64,000 nt of DNA, taken from contig OX578279.1 of NCBI GenBank assembly GCA_951217055.1, positions 75,000,131 through 75,064,130 of the forward strand, in the 5' to 3' direction. The notes under the pieces were generated by a model, which was given only the letters and a program-made list of their open reading frames with translations, made no database searches and had not been told where the DNA came from. This document shows positions 45,203 to 57,319 of this stretch, in pieces. Numbering within the stretch: the first letter of the stretch is position 1; each line of letters begins with the position of its first letter. Made by a program: the position numbers and the translations under genes. Source of the DNA: Gerris lacustris (lineage: Eukaryota > Arthropoda > Insecta > Hemiptera > Gerridae).

Positions 45203-45688
45203 CTTTAGAAATTACGTTTATTTTATTTTTTGATAATTATTATCAAATTACTAAAAAGAATAAGACAATTATTTTTCATTTTAACTTATATAAGTTATCT
45301 ATAAATATTTTATTATAATGGTTAATATTTTTACTTTTCTAAATCAAAGAGTAAGAAATTAAGTTTATTTTATTGTAATTTTTTCAAATTTTATTTTGGG
45401 ATAACAACTATTAACAAGAGACTGTTTCGTTTTCTTATATACATATATATTAAATCTTACTTGTAAATATTTTATTACATTGCTTCGTTATATTTACTAT
45501 TTCTAAATTAGTAGAGACATTAATTGTATTTTAACATTTTTAATAAGTTGTATGTTAATTGTTAAATCTAGAAAAAACAAGAATTGGTAAATTTACAATT
45601 GACAAAAATAATTGTAATGGAACTCCTTGCTGCAAGAAGTGCATATTCTGAAAACAATAAATTACCTATTAGTTAAAGGGGGTACTAA
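45203..45688. other. Unassigned AT-rich DNA
   Basis: No supported feature. Confidence 0.4.
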
Positions 45689-47223
45689 CTAGGCATCGCG
45701 TGGCTCTATCATTGAAGCGAGCGTATTGCAATGAAATACTGAATATTGAAATTTATTAATCATGATGAACGTCATAGTTGAAGATAAGTGGAAGAGGTTA
45801 GTGTAGGGAAGAGTGGGGGTACTCGGGACAAAGCTTTACTTCCTAAACAAACCATACACTATACGACTATGACAATCTTCACCACCCGCGGTAGCTTTTA
45901 AACAATTATTATAAATGTATCTCGTCACTACGCAAAGAATTTTGCTTGTATCAAGTTGAAATTTTGCATACCTGTTTCAATTGTGCATTAGATGGTGTAT
46001 ATGAAGTTTTATTAAAATCGTTTCGTTAGAACGTAAGATATCGGTAAAAAGGTTGTTTTCTCTATTATAAACGGTTAGGTCCGCTTTAATAGTTTTAGCG
46101 ATCTTTATTAAGTCATAGCGGTGTTGCTGTTGGTTTTAGTAAAAAATGTTATTTAAAAAAAATGTTCGTCTCATCGAGTAGATGATGATAGAATCTTTTC
46201 CCGTCCTGAAATTCCAATTTAATTTTTGTACCTCTCGTTTACGCGAGCGTTGCGCGCGAACTCATGGACGGATCATGCTGTCCAACGAACTTAGCCTGAG
46301 TATTAGTAAGAGGAACATGTATACCAAATTTCAACTAAATCGGTCAACTTTTACTCAAGTTATCGTCACACGCGTAAACGTTACTGACAGACAGACAGAC
46401 AGACACGGAGCATATTTCGTTGAATGTAGGAAGCTCGCTACGCTCGCTTCAATAACTAATTGAAGCGAGCGTAAGCGAGCTTCTTACATTCAACGAAATA
46501 TGCATCTTGTCTGTCTGTCTGTCAGTAACGTTTACGCGTGTGACGATAACTTAAGTAAAAGTTGACCGATTTAGTTGAAATTTGGTATACATGATCTTCT
46601 TACTAATACTCAGGCTAAGTTCGTTGGACAGCGTGATCCGTCCAAGAGTTCGCGCGCAACGCTCGCGTAAACGAGAGGTACAAAAATTAAATTGGAATTT
46701 CAGGACGGGAAAAGATTCTATCATCATCTATTCGATGAGACGAACATTTTTTTTCAAATAACATTTTTTACTAAAACCAACAGCGACACCGCTATGACTT
46801 AATGAAGATCGCAAAAACTATTAAAGCGGACCTAAACGTTTATAATAGAGAAAACAACCTTTTTAACGATATCTTACGTTCTAACGTAACGATTTTAATA
46901 AAACTTCATATACACCATCTAATGCACTATTGAAACAGGTATGCAAAATTTCAACTTGATACAAGCAAAATTCTTTGCGTAGTGACGAGATACATTTATA
47001 ATAATTGTTTAAAAGCTACCGCAGGTGGTGAAGATTGTTATAGTCGTATAAGTGTATAGGTTTGTTTAGGAAGTAAAGCTTTGTACCGAGTACCCCCACT
47101 CTTCCCCACACTACCCTCTTCCACATATCTTCAACTATGACATTCATCATGATTAATAAATTTCAATATTCAGTATTTCATTGCAATACGCTCGCTTCAA
47201 TGATAGAGCCACGCGATGCCTAG
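45689..47223. mobile_element. Giant palindrome (foldback), arms about 765 bp
   Basis: The left arm starts CTAGGCATCGCGTGGCTCT, the right arm ends with its complement, and the axis lies at 46456 within a 5-nt loop flanked by CGCTCGCTTCAAT / ATTGAAGCGAGCG. Arms pair end to end with few mismatches. The arm contains the RF4 module and a GACAGACAG tract at its inner end. No convincing frame; frames seen on both strands mirror each other. A solo arm is at 51573-52350. Confidence 0.9.
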
Positions 47224-47974
47224 TAGTAACAATTGATTCGAAGTTTTCAACGGACAATCTGTTATGAGTTATATTTCGACTTCGAACATTTTTGAGTTCT
47301 TGAAAGCTTTCTAACTGCAGCATGTTTGTTTCAACAATGGCACTAAATAATAGAATGGTATACAAAGTTAGTTAATCAAAGACAAAAGAGGCACCATACT
47401 GGAAGACCATCCAGTGACAATGAGTCATTATCGAACACGAATATAAGTACGTTTTATTGTTTACCCAATTATTTGTATTTCTATGTACCTAATATTGAAC
47501 AGAAATGGAAGTTATATTATTCTTGGCATTATAGAAAAAAGTGAAAGGTTCTATTTCATCAAACCGGTCAAGCAGTATAGGCTGTAAAGAGACCACACCT
47601 CACTATTATACATTAACTCTTCACAACTTAGCCATAAAGGGGTAAAACTGGTCGTTTTATAATGCGGACTAAGGGTTTACCTGAGTGTTCAATCTTTGCC
47701 TGAAGCCTAAAACTTGTTAACGGTTATTCCTAAAATTGCGAAACCTACAAGAAGTTGGTAATATCCAATCCCAGAGTTTCTTAACTGGCATCTCTCGACC
47801 CTTACACGTAAGGGTAAAAAGGTACGTTAAAGGGGGAAGCATCGATCCTTTTGATCTTAATAAAGGGCTACTAAGACCCTCAACCTTCATCTAAGCAAGG
47901 GTGAGGTACAATCTACCAAGTATATGCTTTCATCATGAACAAATAGGCTAATTCTGGCCCTTCCACGCCAACCG
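47224..47974. other. Unassigned DNA
   Basis: GC is slightly higher over 47560-47940. Part of it may be further LINE sequence upstream of the recognisable domain, but I cannot support this. Confidence 0.35.
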
Positions 47975-48851
47975 AAGAAAACAAAAGTTTCCATTACACA
48001 TTTACTAACGCCTTAACCCGAAATCATAAAACTCCATTTTTCAAATAATTAAAATCTTTTAATAATAAAAAAAAAAAACCTTAGAAAAAAAACCCTTAAT
48101 CAAGTTCCCATTCCTCAGTCCGACTCCGTCCGATAAATTGGCCGTTTCCTTGACCGACGATTAACATGGCAACTACACACAAAAACAAAACGTACTGATA
48201 TCACACAACGATACAAGTTACTGCTCGGTCTTCTTGATCGTAGGTCTAAGATTTCTCTTAACAACAAGCTTCGAATTTATAACGTAGTTCTAAAACCAGC
48301 TTGGACCTACGGTCTAGTAGTGTGGGGCAGCACCAAGCCTTCCTATTCCCGTCGTCTTCAAATCCTGCAGTGAAAATCCTTAGAAAAATAACCAATGCTC
48401 CTTTCTATGTTTCTAACCTAACTCTTCATGAAGATTTGAATGTGCCCTTTGTCCGAAATCTAACCATATCCCGATATAATAATTCCATGAATCCATATCC
48501 CACCATCCAAATCCTCTTGTACAACTCCTATCCTCTCAGTTTATCCCAAGCAACCCCACCAAGACGTTTGAAGAGGAGATGGCCTAGAGATCTCTTATCT
48601 TAAAATATCGTTTTCCCATATATTATGTTAAACTTTTATAATAATTAATATAATCCACTTCATCATTATTTTACCATTATTAGTTAATTTGTATTATAAT
48701 TATTTCACTATATTTACTGCTAACGAAGTGTAGTCACTGGACTACTTCTTCTTCATGTTTTCCCGCCACATAACCAATGTATCATCACTATCACTTGTTG
48801 CAATTCAAATTTGTAGTTGTGTTATCCAATAAAAAAAAAACAAAAAAAAAA
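47975..48851 (+). mobile_element. Jockey-type LINE, 5'-truncated, decayed
   Basis: Recognisable Jockey-clade reverse transcriptase C-terminal blocks appear in order: 'KSFHYTFTN', 'PIPQSDSVR', 'FLDRRLTW', 'LLGLLDRRSKISLNNKL', 'KPAWTYGLVVWGS', 'PRRLKRRWPRDLLS', then a stop at 48601-48603, a 3' UTR and an A-rich tail (48830-48851) just after AATAAA. The target duplication was not identified, and the left boundary is approximate. Confidence 0.8.
47985..48603 (+). pseudogene. Jockey-type reverse transcriptase C-terminus, broken
   Basis: The frame has several frameshifts near 47990-48100, an in-frame TAA just before the FLDRRLTW block (about 48134), and loses one base at about 48369, where RRLQILQ must shift frame to continue as KILRKITNAPFYV. 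In intact relatives (compare 58770-59211) these blocks are continuous. It follows the catalytic palm, so even intact this segment would have no polymerase activity. Confidence 0.75.
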
Positions 48852-49501
48852 CTAATAACTCTTTTAACATTTACAGTGAAAACACAGTGGGATTCCAATT
48901 ATTCCGGCTCCTAGACCTTTTTAATTAAAAATACATTGTCTAACAAGTTTATATAAATTAATTTTATTTTTCTTTGTATTACTTACACAAGGAAATGTGT
49001 ATATAATTGTTGCCACTTTTTTTCTTTGTATAATTTTATTTTTATACAAATATTCCAAATAATCACTGAATTATTTCTTTCTTTCTTCAAAATATATATA
49101 ACTTTATACTAGTTCTGTGAATAGTATATAGAATATATATAGAATATAGTGAATAGAACACACGTACAAAAAGAAAACAATATTAGATACATAATATACA
49201 TAGATTTTAATGACTTAAAGGAACAATCATCCCAAAATTAAAGATAAAAAATGAAAAAATATACTTATTTATAATTTGAAAAAAAACAAGAAAAGATATT
49301 ACATCGATTTTAAAGACTTAGGACATCCAAGCCAAATTTCAAGATTTCTTTTTAAAAATTTAAAAAAAATCCATATAAGTCAATTTTTTATGACTTCAAG
49401 GAACATAAATGCTAATTTTGAAGAAAATCGAACAACACGTTTATGACTGGGTAACAAACATATGAAGACGAAATGCCAAACGATCTAGTCTGAACAAAAA
49501 C
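48852..49501. other. Unassigned AT-rich DNA
   Basis: No supported feature. Confidence 0.4.
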
Positions 49502-49564
49502 CGGTCAAGTGTGTGCTGGTCAGCACACAGCGAGGGTCCGTAGGCCACACTGTATTGTTTAAGT

Positions 49565-50400
49565 CAGGGGTGCCCAACCTTTTTTAATCAGGGGCCACAT
49601 TGTCAACATTCAAAGGGAAGGCGGGCCGGGGGCCGGTGGTGTACCGGGGGGGGGGGGTCCTCCCCCAGAAAATGTTAGCATTTTTACCCTCATAAAATAC
49701 GTTTTTATGCTTCCTAGAAGGTTAATTTTCCGTTTTGGTTTTAGCTAAAACACCATGTTAATAAAGTTTTTTTCTGTTACTAGCCTAGTTTTACTTTGCA
49801 GAAAATTACAACACTCAAATATATATTAAAATAATTGTAATTAACCACACAAGTATAAAAATACAACAATAACAGTATGAATTACAAAACATTTAGTCTT
49901 TCATTTTACAAAGTTATTAATCAAAATATCAAGTTTGAATGTAACTTAGCTTCAGTGAGATGGTTGAAACTGCTTTGGACTTGTACTTAAAATGTCTTTC
50001 CACTTAGGCTCAAACATGGTTGTACCAATCATTAATAACGATTTTAAGTGTTCATCTGTGAGGGAAGACCGGAATTTTGATTTAATGTAATTCATTTTTG
50101 AAAATGTTTGTTCGCAAACATAGGTCGAGCCAAACACTGAGAACATGGTACGAGCAAACATTTTTAAGTTTTTGAAATCTTCATTGGGCAAGGCGCTGTA
50201 GAATGGCAGCAGATCTCTGTTTTCCCCATTCTCCAATGTTGCTGGGCAAAATCAGCTGGGCTGTTTGGCATTAGGAAATTAATATATTTTAGATTCTCTG
50301 AATGCTTGTAAATTCTTCGTTTTTATGGCAACACGGCGGGCCACATAAAATCGGCTCGCGGGCCGGACCCGGCCCGCGGGCCGTAGGTTGGGCACCCCTG
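49565..50400 (-). mobile_element. hAT element, 836 bp deletion derivative
   Basis: Perfect 16-bp terminal inverted repeats CAGGGGTGCCCAACCT at 49565-49580 and 50385-50400, with the perfect 8-bp target duplication GTTTAAGT at 49557-49564 and 50401-50408. G/C-rich subterminal repeats (GGCCCGCGGGCC near 50371) follow the right end. It encodes only the transposase C-terminus. Confidence 0.95.
49952..50236 (-). pseudogene. hAT transposase C-terminal (dimerisation) fragment
   Basis: 94 codons remain of a protein normally of 500-650 residues. Residues about 8-70 carry the hAT C-terminal block: LLPFYSALP, then FGSTYVCEQTFSKMNYIKSK, then LTDEHLKSLL. This is the region that mediates dimerisation and contributes the last acidic residue of the RNase H-like fold. 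The pattern is closest to the ZBED5/GTF2IRD2-like lineage. The zinc finger and the other catalytic residues are gone, so it cannot act alone. Its stop lies inside the element. Confidence 0.9.
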
Positions 50401-51073
50401 GTTTAAGTAGTACCCTATTGATGGTGTTTTTTAAAATGCTAAAAAGCTTACTTTGAACTATCCTATGGGTCTGATATTCTCAAAACACATAAACAAACTT
50501 CCGACAAAGAATTTTTTTGCCACTGAACTGGACTACATCAACCATATAAATACATCGAAAAGACCATAATTATAAAAAAGCGTATTTTGTCAATAAAAAA
50601 TAAAATAATATTTTTTTCGAAATTTCCAAAAAGCGGTATCTTTACTTTTGGTCGAAGAATGTTCAGGAATTTTTCCAGATTTTTTGCACTTCACATAAGC
50701 GAGATAGAGGGGGGGGGGGGGGGGCACGTTTCACACCCACTTCAAACTCGCCTACGCTCGCCCTATCAAAGTTATAACCAAAGAATTATATATTTTCGTA
50801 ATCAGCTCGACGTACCCTTTCATATGATACCCCTCAAGGTGTCGAAAAAAAATGTAAAATTTTTAACCCTTAAGTTTTTTTACCCTAATTTTTTTGATTT
50901 TTTTTTTTTTTTTAAGTCGCTATATTTTTAAAATATGTGGGTAGGTACAAGACACATACATGCCAAATTTCAAAGTGATCGGACGAAAGGTGTAGCCGTA
51001 AGAGCATGCGACAGGACGGACGGACAGACACACGCAGGAAAATATAAGGGTCCTTGGATTTGCCTACGGACCC

Positions 51074-51572
51074 TAAAAAACATTTGAAACATAAAGCTCC
51101 CTCCGCTCGGTCAATTACAATTGTAAGTAACGAAATAAGTTAAACTCTACTATCTTCTTTTTCGCGACAACTTCTACGGTCAAAGTAATTTTAACAGCAC
51201 AGGATTTAATGAAGATTGAGTATATAGAAATGAGTTATTTCCCAACTTGTAGCATATTCAGACAATATAACGTGGTGGCATTATAACTGTAGGAATCTGG
51301 TTAAAATTAAACCCCTCTTAAAAATTGTACCACCAGTGGAGAAAAACAACAGACGTGTGTCTGTTATTAAAGTAAGTAGTCAAAATTAACGTAAGTAGTC
51401 TTCTTTAACTTTCTGTCATCTACCTACGCCTTTTTCTTATGAAGCTACAAACAAATATCACCTAAATATATTCCTATTGGAGCCTATAAAAATATATTGA
51501 AACCGTTTTATATATACTCGCCAAATTTAGACGTTTCTTAAACTGGTTTAATTATAGAAAACATTAAATTAC
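51074..51572. other. Unassigned AT-rich DNA
   Basis: No supported feature. Confidence 0.4.
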
Positions 51573-52272
51573 ACTAGGCATCGCGTGGCTCTCTCATTGA
51601 AGCGAGCGTATTGCAATAAAATACTATTGAAATTTGTTAATCATGATGAATTGAATGTCATAGTTGAAGATAAGTGGAAGAGGGTAGTGAGGGGTAGAGT
51701 GGGGGTATTCGGTACAAAGCTTTACTTCATAAACAAACCTACACACAACACGACTATAAGAATCTTAACCACCCTTAATAGCTTTTAAACGTATATTATA
51801 AATGTATCACTTCATCACTCAAATACTACTGCTTGTATCAAGTTGAAATTTTACAAACTTGTTTCAATTGTACTTTAGAAGATTTACATGAAGTTTTATT
51901 AAAATCGTTACGTTAGAACGTAAGATATCGGTAAAAAAGTTGTTTTCTCTATTTTAAACGTTAAAGTCCGCTTTAATAGTTTTAGCGATCTTTATTAATT
52001 CGTGTCGTTGTTGGTTTTACTAGAAAATGTTATTTGAAAAAAATGTTCGTCTCATCGAGTAGGGTGATGATAGAATTTTTTCCCGTCCTGAAATTCCAAT
52101 TTTAAATTTGAAGCTCACAATTTGTTTACGCGAGCATTGCGCGCGAACTCTTGGACGGATCACGCTGTCCAACGAACTTAGCCTGAGTATTAGTAAGAGG
52201 ATCATGTATACCAAATTTCAACTAAATCGGTCAACTTTTACTCAAGTTATCGTCACACGCGTAAACGTTACT

Positions 52273-52304
<32 letters not shown>

Positions 52305-52350
52305 GCATATTTCCTTGAATGTATGAAGCTCGCTTACGCTCGCTTCAATA
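51573..52350 (+). mobile_element. Solo arm of the giant palindrome
   Basis: Matches the left arm of 45689-47223 from CTAGGCATCGCGTGGCTCT to the inner end CGCTCGCTTCAATA, including the GACAGACAG tract. No inverted partner follows. It is more diverged from the left arm than the two arms of the palindrome are from each other. Confidence 0.88.
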
Positions 52351-52376
52351 ATATACAAGGTGTATTGAAATTGCAC

Positions 52377-52715
52377 GAGTTCATACAAACATATAATTTT
52401 TTTAATTAATATTCTTTGTAGGGTTGGATGAAGTCTGATGTAATCTACGCCAATTGGTACACAAGAAAAGAAGAGCTAAGGAGTCACACAGTAGAACAGC
52501 AGCAACTATAAAGAATCAAGAGGGGTAGTCTGCCACAAGACTTGTCAAAGAAGCATGGGTTCGAGACGGGTTGAATGCTGATGCATTCATAAAACGGAGA
52601 CCACATTGAACAATAACTCTGAGTGTTTTATTCTCAAATATTTTGTTCAACTTCCACTATGTAGCTGAAATAAATCATTTTGAGACACACTAATACTCGT
52701 ATGTTTGTATGAACT
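52377..52715. mobile_element. MITE-like element, 16-bp inverted ends
   Basis: AGTTCATACAAACATA (52379-52394) and its exact complement (52700-52715). The interior has no recognised domain in any frame. Target duplication unclear. Confidence 0.55.
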
Positions 52716-53066
52716 TTGTTGTTTATTTAGTGCTGCAATTCTGAAACACAATCTGTAAATATAAAATAATTATACTCCTCTCGGTTCTCGATGTCGAAAA
52801 TAATTTTTGAAATTCATTTAGTAACTTATAGTAGGTAATTTAAAGTTATTCTCAGAAAGATTTATAGCTCGACCCTTGTTTGTCTAATTTACATCATTTT
52901 CTTTACACCTTCGATTTTACCTCTAGCTTTACTAACAAAATGTAAATACAAATTTAATATTTAATGTAAATTGATTATTTTTTCGGATGGAAAAATATCT
53001 ATGTAAAAAAACAATAAAAATCATCAAATGAAAGTAAAATAGTGTAAAACTAAACTAGGAAAATCA
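52716..53066. other. Unassigned AT-rich DNA
   Basis: No supported feature. Confidence 0.4.
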
Positions 53067-53503
53067 TTTACCTCCAGCGGGGAGAAAAAGTGAACTTTCT
53101 TCCCTAGTTTACAGGGAGGGAAGTTATCTTCACACATGTCATGTAACCTCTACAACGGTTGCCATAGTGATTCATCAGTAAAAGAAACAAACAAGTTAAA
53201 AGTGGAAACATAATTTCTAAATGTAGATTAACTAATCCATATTTAAATACATCAGTTGTCAACACCATTCAATACACGACTCAGCTTCCAGCTGATTCTC
53301 CCATTTAATTTTAGCATTAAAATTCAAATAATTATTATCTATAATTTAATTCTAACGTGATTAAACTTATTTAGAGAAATTATAATATTATATCGAACTA
53401 TATTTTTCAAAAAAATAAATATAAACCTATGTATTTTTTGTTGAATAACGTAATTTAAAATTAAAATCTTTCCATATTTTTTTCTCCCTTCTGGAGGTAA
53501 AAT
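53067..53503. mobile_element. MITE with TTACCTCCAG ends
   Basis: TTTACCTCCAG followed by GGGAGAAAAA at the left, and the near-exact complement TTTTTCTCCCTTCTGGAGGTAAAA at the right (written here as two abutting motifs TTTTTCTCCC and CTGGAGGTAA). About 430 bp, no frame. Confidence 0.65.
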
Positions 53504-55982
53504 CTTGTACGAATTCCTTCAGCTTTGCGCACGATTAGCGAGTTTGTTTACATTTAACAAAACTAATTTGCTATTATTTTATTAAAGTAACTGTTTATAT
53601 CGAATGAATCAAGTGGCATTGACGAAAATGTAGAGAATACTACTCCTCCAGAAATAATTAATTCAGTTAAAAATACAACTCAAGATTAATGCCATCTTTA
53701 TCAAGAGAAGAGATACGAACTTACATACAGCAAGTTTATTTTTTTCTGTATTTATTATTTAAATCTAACAATCGTAGATAAAGTACGGTACGCAACTCGT
53801 GCGAAAACGGCATTTTGCTCGTGTGGTTTTACTACCCTCGCTGTCGCTCGGGTGCAAACTCCACACTCGCATGCAAAATGCTACTTTCCGCACTCGACGC
53901 GTAATATACTATTACATATATAAATATATATGTATTTGAATTGCTGAGATTAACCTAATTTACATTGATTATTTAAAATTAATTAGCTGATTTCCTTTAG
54001 AGGATGAATAAATCTTTTTTTTCTTTCTGTTTTTTAAAAAAAAATAAATAGTATTAAATTTAATTAGCTTTTACTGTATTTTATAAAATTAAAAGGATTA
54101 CAGTTAAATATTTCTAGTTTGATATCTGGTATTTTCTAAGGATCCTTTTTATACGACAATTTAAAAATAATAATAATAAGTTAATTGGCCTTAAAAAAGG
54201 CAAAATATTATATCCTCTCGTTTATAAAGCTCTTTTAAATTGTATATTTTGAGTAATTTAAATATTTCTCTGTGTTTTTGAAAAATGTTTTTGTGACTTC
54301 TTATAACACTTTCATTATTGCAAATGGTCCTTAATATCTTATAATTTTAAACGTAATTCTTTTTAAAAACGTAAAATTTTGAAACTTTTTTTTTCAAAAG
54401 CTCATTAAACATTATTAAACCCTTATAATATATCCATGACACTATTGTACTTCTAAAATTGCACTAATGAATAAAGAAATATTCATAATGATATACTTAT
54501 TATTTTTATTACATTTTTCTCTAAAATTTCAACCTCTGGTTTTTTAATTTTAGTATAAAATATTATGACTCAAAAAATAAAAATTATACAACTTTCTTTT
54601 TACAGTTTTTTTCACGCTAATCTTTCTATAATAATACTGCGTGCACACTTTTAATATATATATTGTATAATTTGTCGTTTTATTATTTCAAAATTTATTA
54701 TAGCTAATTTACAAGATTATTTTTTCCGGTAAGGATAATGTAAGGTTTGTTTTCTTTCGTTCTAGCCCTAATTTTGAAGAAAAACGTGAGAAATTTTAAT
54801 TTCTGAATTTTTTTCTTTTTTCTGTGTTTATATGTTGTAGTTATTTTGATAAAAAAGATATAAAACCATGATATCATTAAGGTAGAAAATTTATTGCTTT
54901 TCGTAAATATTTATGTGATATGTACACGATTAATTTGTTATCCATTTCAAAAGGATTGAAATATATTCGTGTTAATGAAAGAAAAGTCGTAAGTCATTTT
55001 AGTAACCGTGTTTTTTATTTTTTAAAAATGCTCGCAGTGAATTGCGTGACAATTTTTTCCATGTTCTTTTCTTGCCAAGGTACTTTTTTCTCTTAGAGCA
55101 ATGTTATGATGGGTTTTTAGGCATTGTACATTATTAATGGGTCCATTTTATGGCTTTTTGTGTCCAAGTATTGGTTTCAGGTTTATACACTTAGCTGAAT
55201 GCTACACTAGTGTAAGCGTACTAGCGTGCCTGAAAGCAATAGCCTCTGTTGTTCTAGTTTCACCCTATTGCTACCTTCAGAACCGCTTTAAATCTAAGTA
55301 TTTTAACTCTCACCGGTTAGTATTTAGAAGGTATCTAAGACTATGGTATCTCTAACTGTAAGGTATTACATTCTACGACCACAAGATAAACTATTAACTT
55401 ATTCTGAGTTACAAGAACATAAATAAACAATGAAATCAAACCAAAAAAGGTATTTGAAATATGTAAATTTCATGTTTCAATGCAATTTCACTTCCAAAGT
55501 AAACCAGTTTTTCAAAATAAGATTATTGACTGATTTAACAACTTAGATTGTAAAGAAAAAGCAATATTGAAGTAACTAAGTTTTATGCTCTAAATAATTT
55601 ATTCATTTAGATCTAGGCTGTCATTTTCTTTTACCCAAATGTCTCAATGGAGTTTACCAGCGAACAAAAATTCCCATTTAGGAAAAAGACCTAATTTTTA
55701 GTCAAGTGTTACCCTTTTCCTCTACTTATGCACCGATTATTTCATCTCTTATCCTCAGCGCTAAATTGTGGTTGATAGTGGGCTTTACCTAACATTAAAG
55801 TTTATGTTTGGTGGAATGACGTCTATCGTCAATCCACGTCGTGTTTAGAACTAATAGCGAATAATAACTGGGAAGTGCACATTTATAACTTACTTAGGAA
55901 TGGAGTATTTTTATAGTAATGGTATATTTATATACTATAAAAATATTTCAGGATTCCAAAATTCTACCAATAAACATATTTA
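53504..55982. other. Long unassigned stretch
   Basis: AT-rich throughout except 53770-53910, where CG-containing words (ACTCGTGCG, CTCGCTGTCGCTCGG, CACTCGACGCG) cluster. No coding frame is convincing and no repeat shared with the window was found. The 72-codon frame at 55137-55355 looks like chance. Confidence 0.4.
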
Positions 55983-57139
55983 TTGCTTCCGAGCTTACCG
56001 AAGGTAACGGAAGCTATGTGATCGTTCTGAAGGACGAAAATATTTTATGTCTCCCATTTAAAACATTCCGAGACAGAAATCTGTTTCAGACATCAGATAA
56101 CATTTTTGGTTCCATGTCTGTCTGTCAGTCTGCCGCTCAATGTGAACTAATATATAATAAAATATTCATTGCTTCCGAGCTTACCGAAGGTAACGGAAGC
56201 TGTGATCGTTCTGAAGGACGAAAAAAAAAAATTTGTGTCCCATTTAAAAAATTCCAAGACAGAAATCCGTTTCAGACATTAGGGAACATTTTTGTTTCCG
56301 TGTCGGTCTGTCTCTCAATTTTTGCGAACTAACATATATTAAAAACTACATGCCTGATTTAAATTCATTTTTATAGTAGGTCATAATTAACTCATTTTTG
56401 GTGCCATATAAATTTCAATCTTCTGCGCTCATTTGTTTCTCTTCCACATGCGCACAAACATGCATTTATTTAAACATATAGCTTCAAATGTACTTATCTG
56501 AGTTGTATGAAACTTTTATAGTTTATGGAAAGTAACCCTCAGATAGGCTCAGATTAATTTAAACTGTCTGCACTCTTTAACTTTTGTTAAATTTTTTCTT
56601 TAATTCATGTAAAAGAAAAAACAACAATTTTGACAGATTAAAAAAAAATATGTGTGAGACTCTCACGTATTAGAAGTGAAACGTATAAACGAAGTGAAGC
56701 GTTATAATACGCTTATATACCAATTCTGTGTACAGGGAAAATCATCTACTCCCGTGGTGTATTGGTTAGCATGTAAGGAATCCAATTCACAGGACGATGG
56801 TTCGAAACTCGTCCAGGTTAAAGATGTTTTACAGGTAAATCAACTGCCAACTTACACCGGCAGTTGATAAAATATCTCTCACTTGGTGGAGTCTCAAAAC
56901 AAAAACTTACAAATTCACATCAAAAATGTTTCACTTGGACGAGTCTCGAAACGCGAACTTGGTTTCAAGATCTCGTTTCATCCAAGCCAATCTACTCTAC
57001 CGTGGCTAAAGAAGTTTCACTTCAAAAAAAGGGGGGGGGGACAATTAAACAAATTAGACAATAATAGAAGCATAAAATAAATTAAGTACGTGATAGGATG
57101 CGAGGAAGCTATGTGCCACACCAATTGTTATAGTCTATT
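55983..57139 (+). mobile_element. RF1 copy with duplicated head and SINE insertion
   Basis: The RF1 head occurs twice in tandem (55984-56140 and about 56168-56330), each with GCTTCCGAGCTTACCGAAGG and a GTCTGTCTGTC-like tract. The body follows, is interrupted at about 56650-57015, then resumes 'ACAATTAAACAAATTAGACA' and ends with GGATGCGAGGAAGCTATGTG. Confidence 0.8.
56650..57015 (+). mobile_element. tRNA-derived SINE-like insertion, family S2
   Basis: A tRNA-like head lies at about 56748-56816: CCCGTGGTGTATTGGTTAGC resembles an A-box/D-arm, and GACGA-TGGTTCGAAAC-TCGTC forms a perfect 5-bp T stem. Next comes a hairpin CAACTGCC/GGCAGTTG (56841-56866), then two 'CACTTGG-GAGTCTC' repeats and a short A-run. 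It sits where other RF1 copies are continuous. Confidence 0.6.
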
Positions 57140-57319
57140 TTTTATCGCTGAGCGTTGCCCTTAGGTAGGTTGTTTGATTACTCTAGCCAACGTATCTAGT
57201 TCCTCAGCTATTTCTTATAAAAACAAAACTTTAAATTAAATAATTGAATCACTGACCCACAGCAAATCCCAATTTAGCCTTCTGCTAAGTTAAATACTAC
57301 TATGACGATAATACGTCGC
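57140..57319. other. Unassigned DNA
   Basis: No supported feature. Confidence 0.35.

Larger units (their letters stand above)
49502..51073 (+). mobile_element. RF3 repeat, split by a hAT element
   Basis: Starts CGGTCAAGTGTGTGCTGGTC with the same hairpin as 29597-29614 and ends in GCCTACGGACCC. Removing 49565-50400 and one GTTTAAGT gives a copy collinear with 29591-30303. A G-run at 50709-50724 lies at the same place as that in the other copy. Confidence 0.88.

Noticed and set aside
46182..46463. 93-codon frame, also at 52108
   Set aside because: Recurs only because the repeat arm recurs; its C-terminus is a translation of the GACAGACAG tract.
55137..55355. 72-codon frame with hydrophobic content
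   Set aside because: No domain, no exon signals and composition similar to its surroundings.
56748..56816. Functional tRNA gene
   Set aside because: A and B boxes are present, but no full cloverleaf could be drawn, and it lies within a repeat that interrupts RF1.
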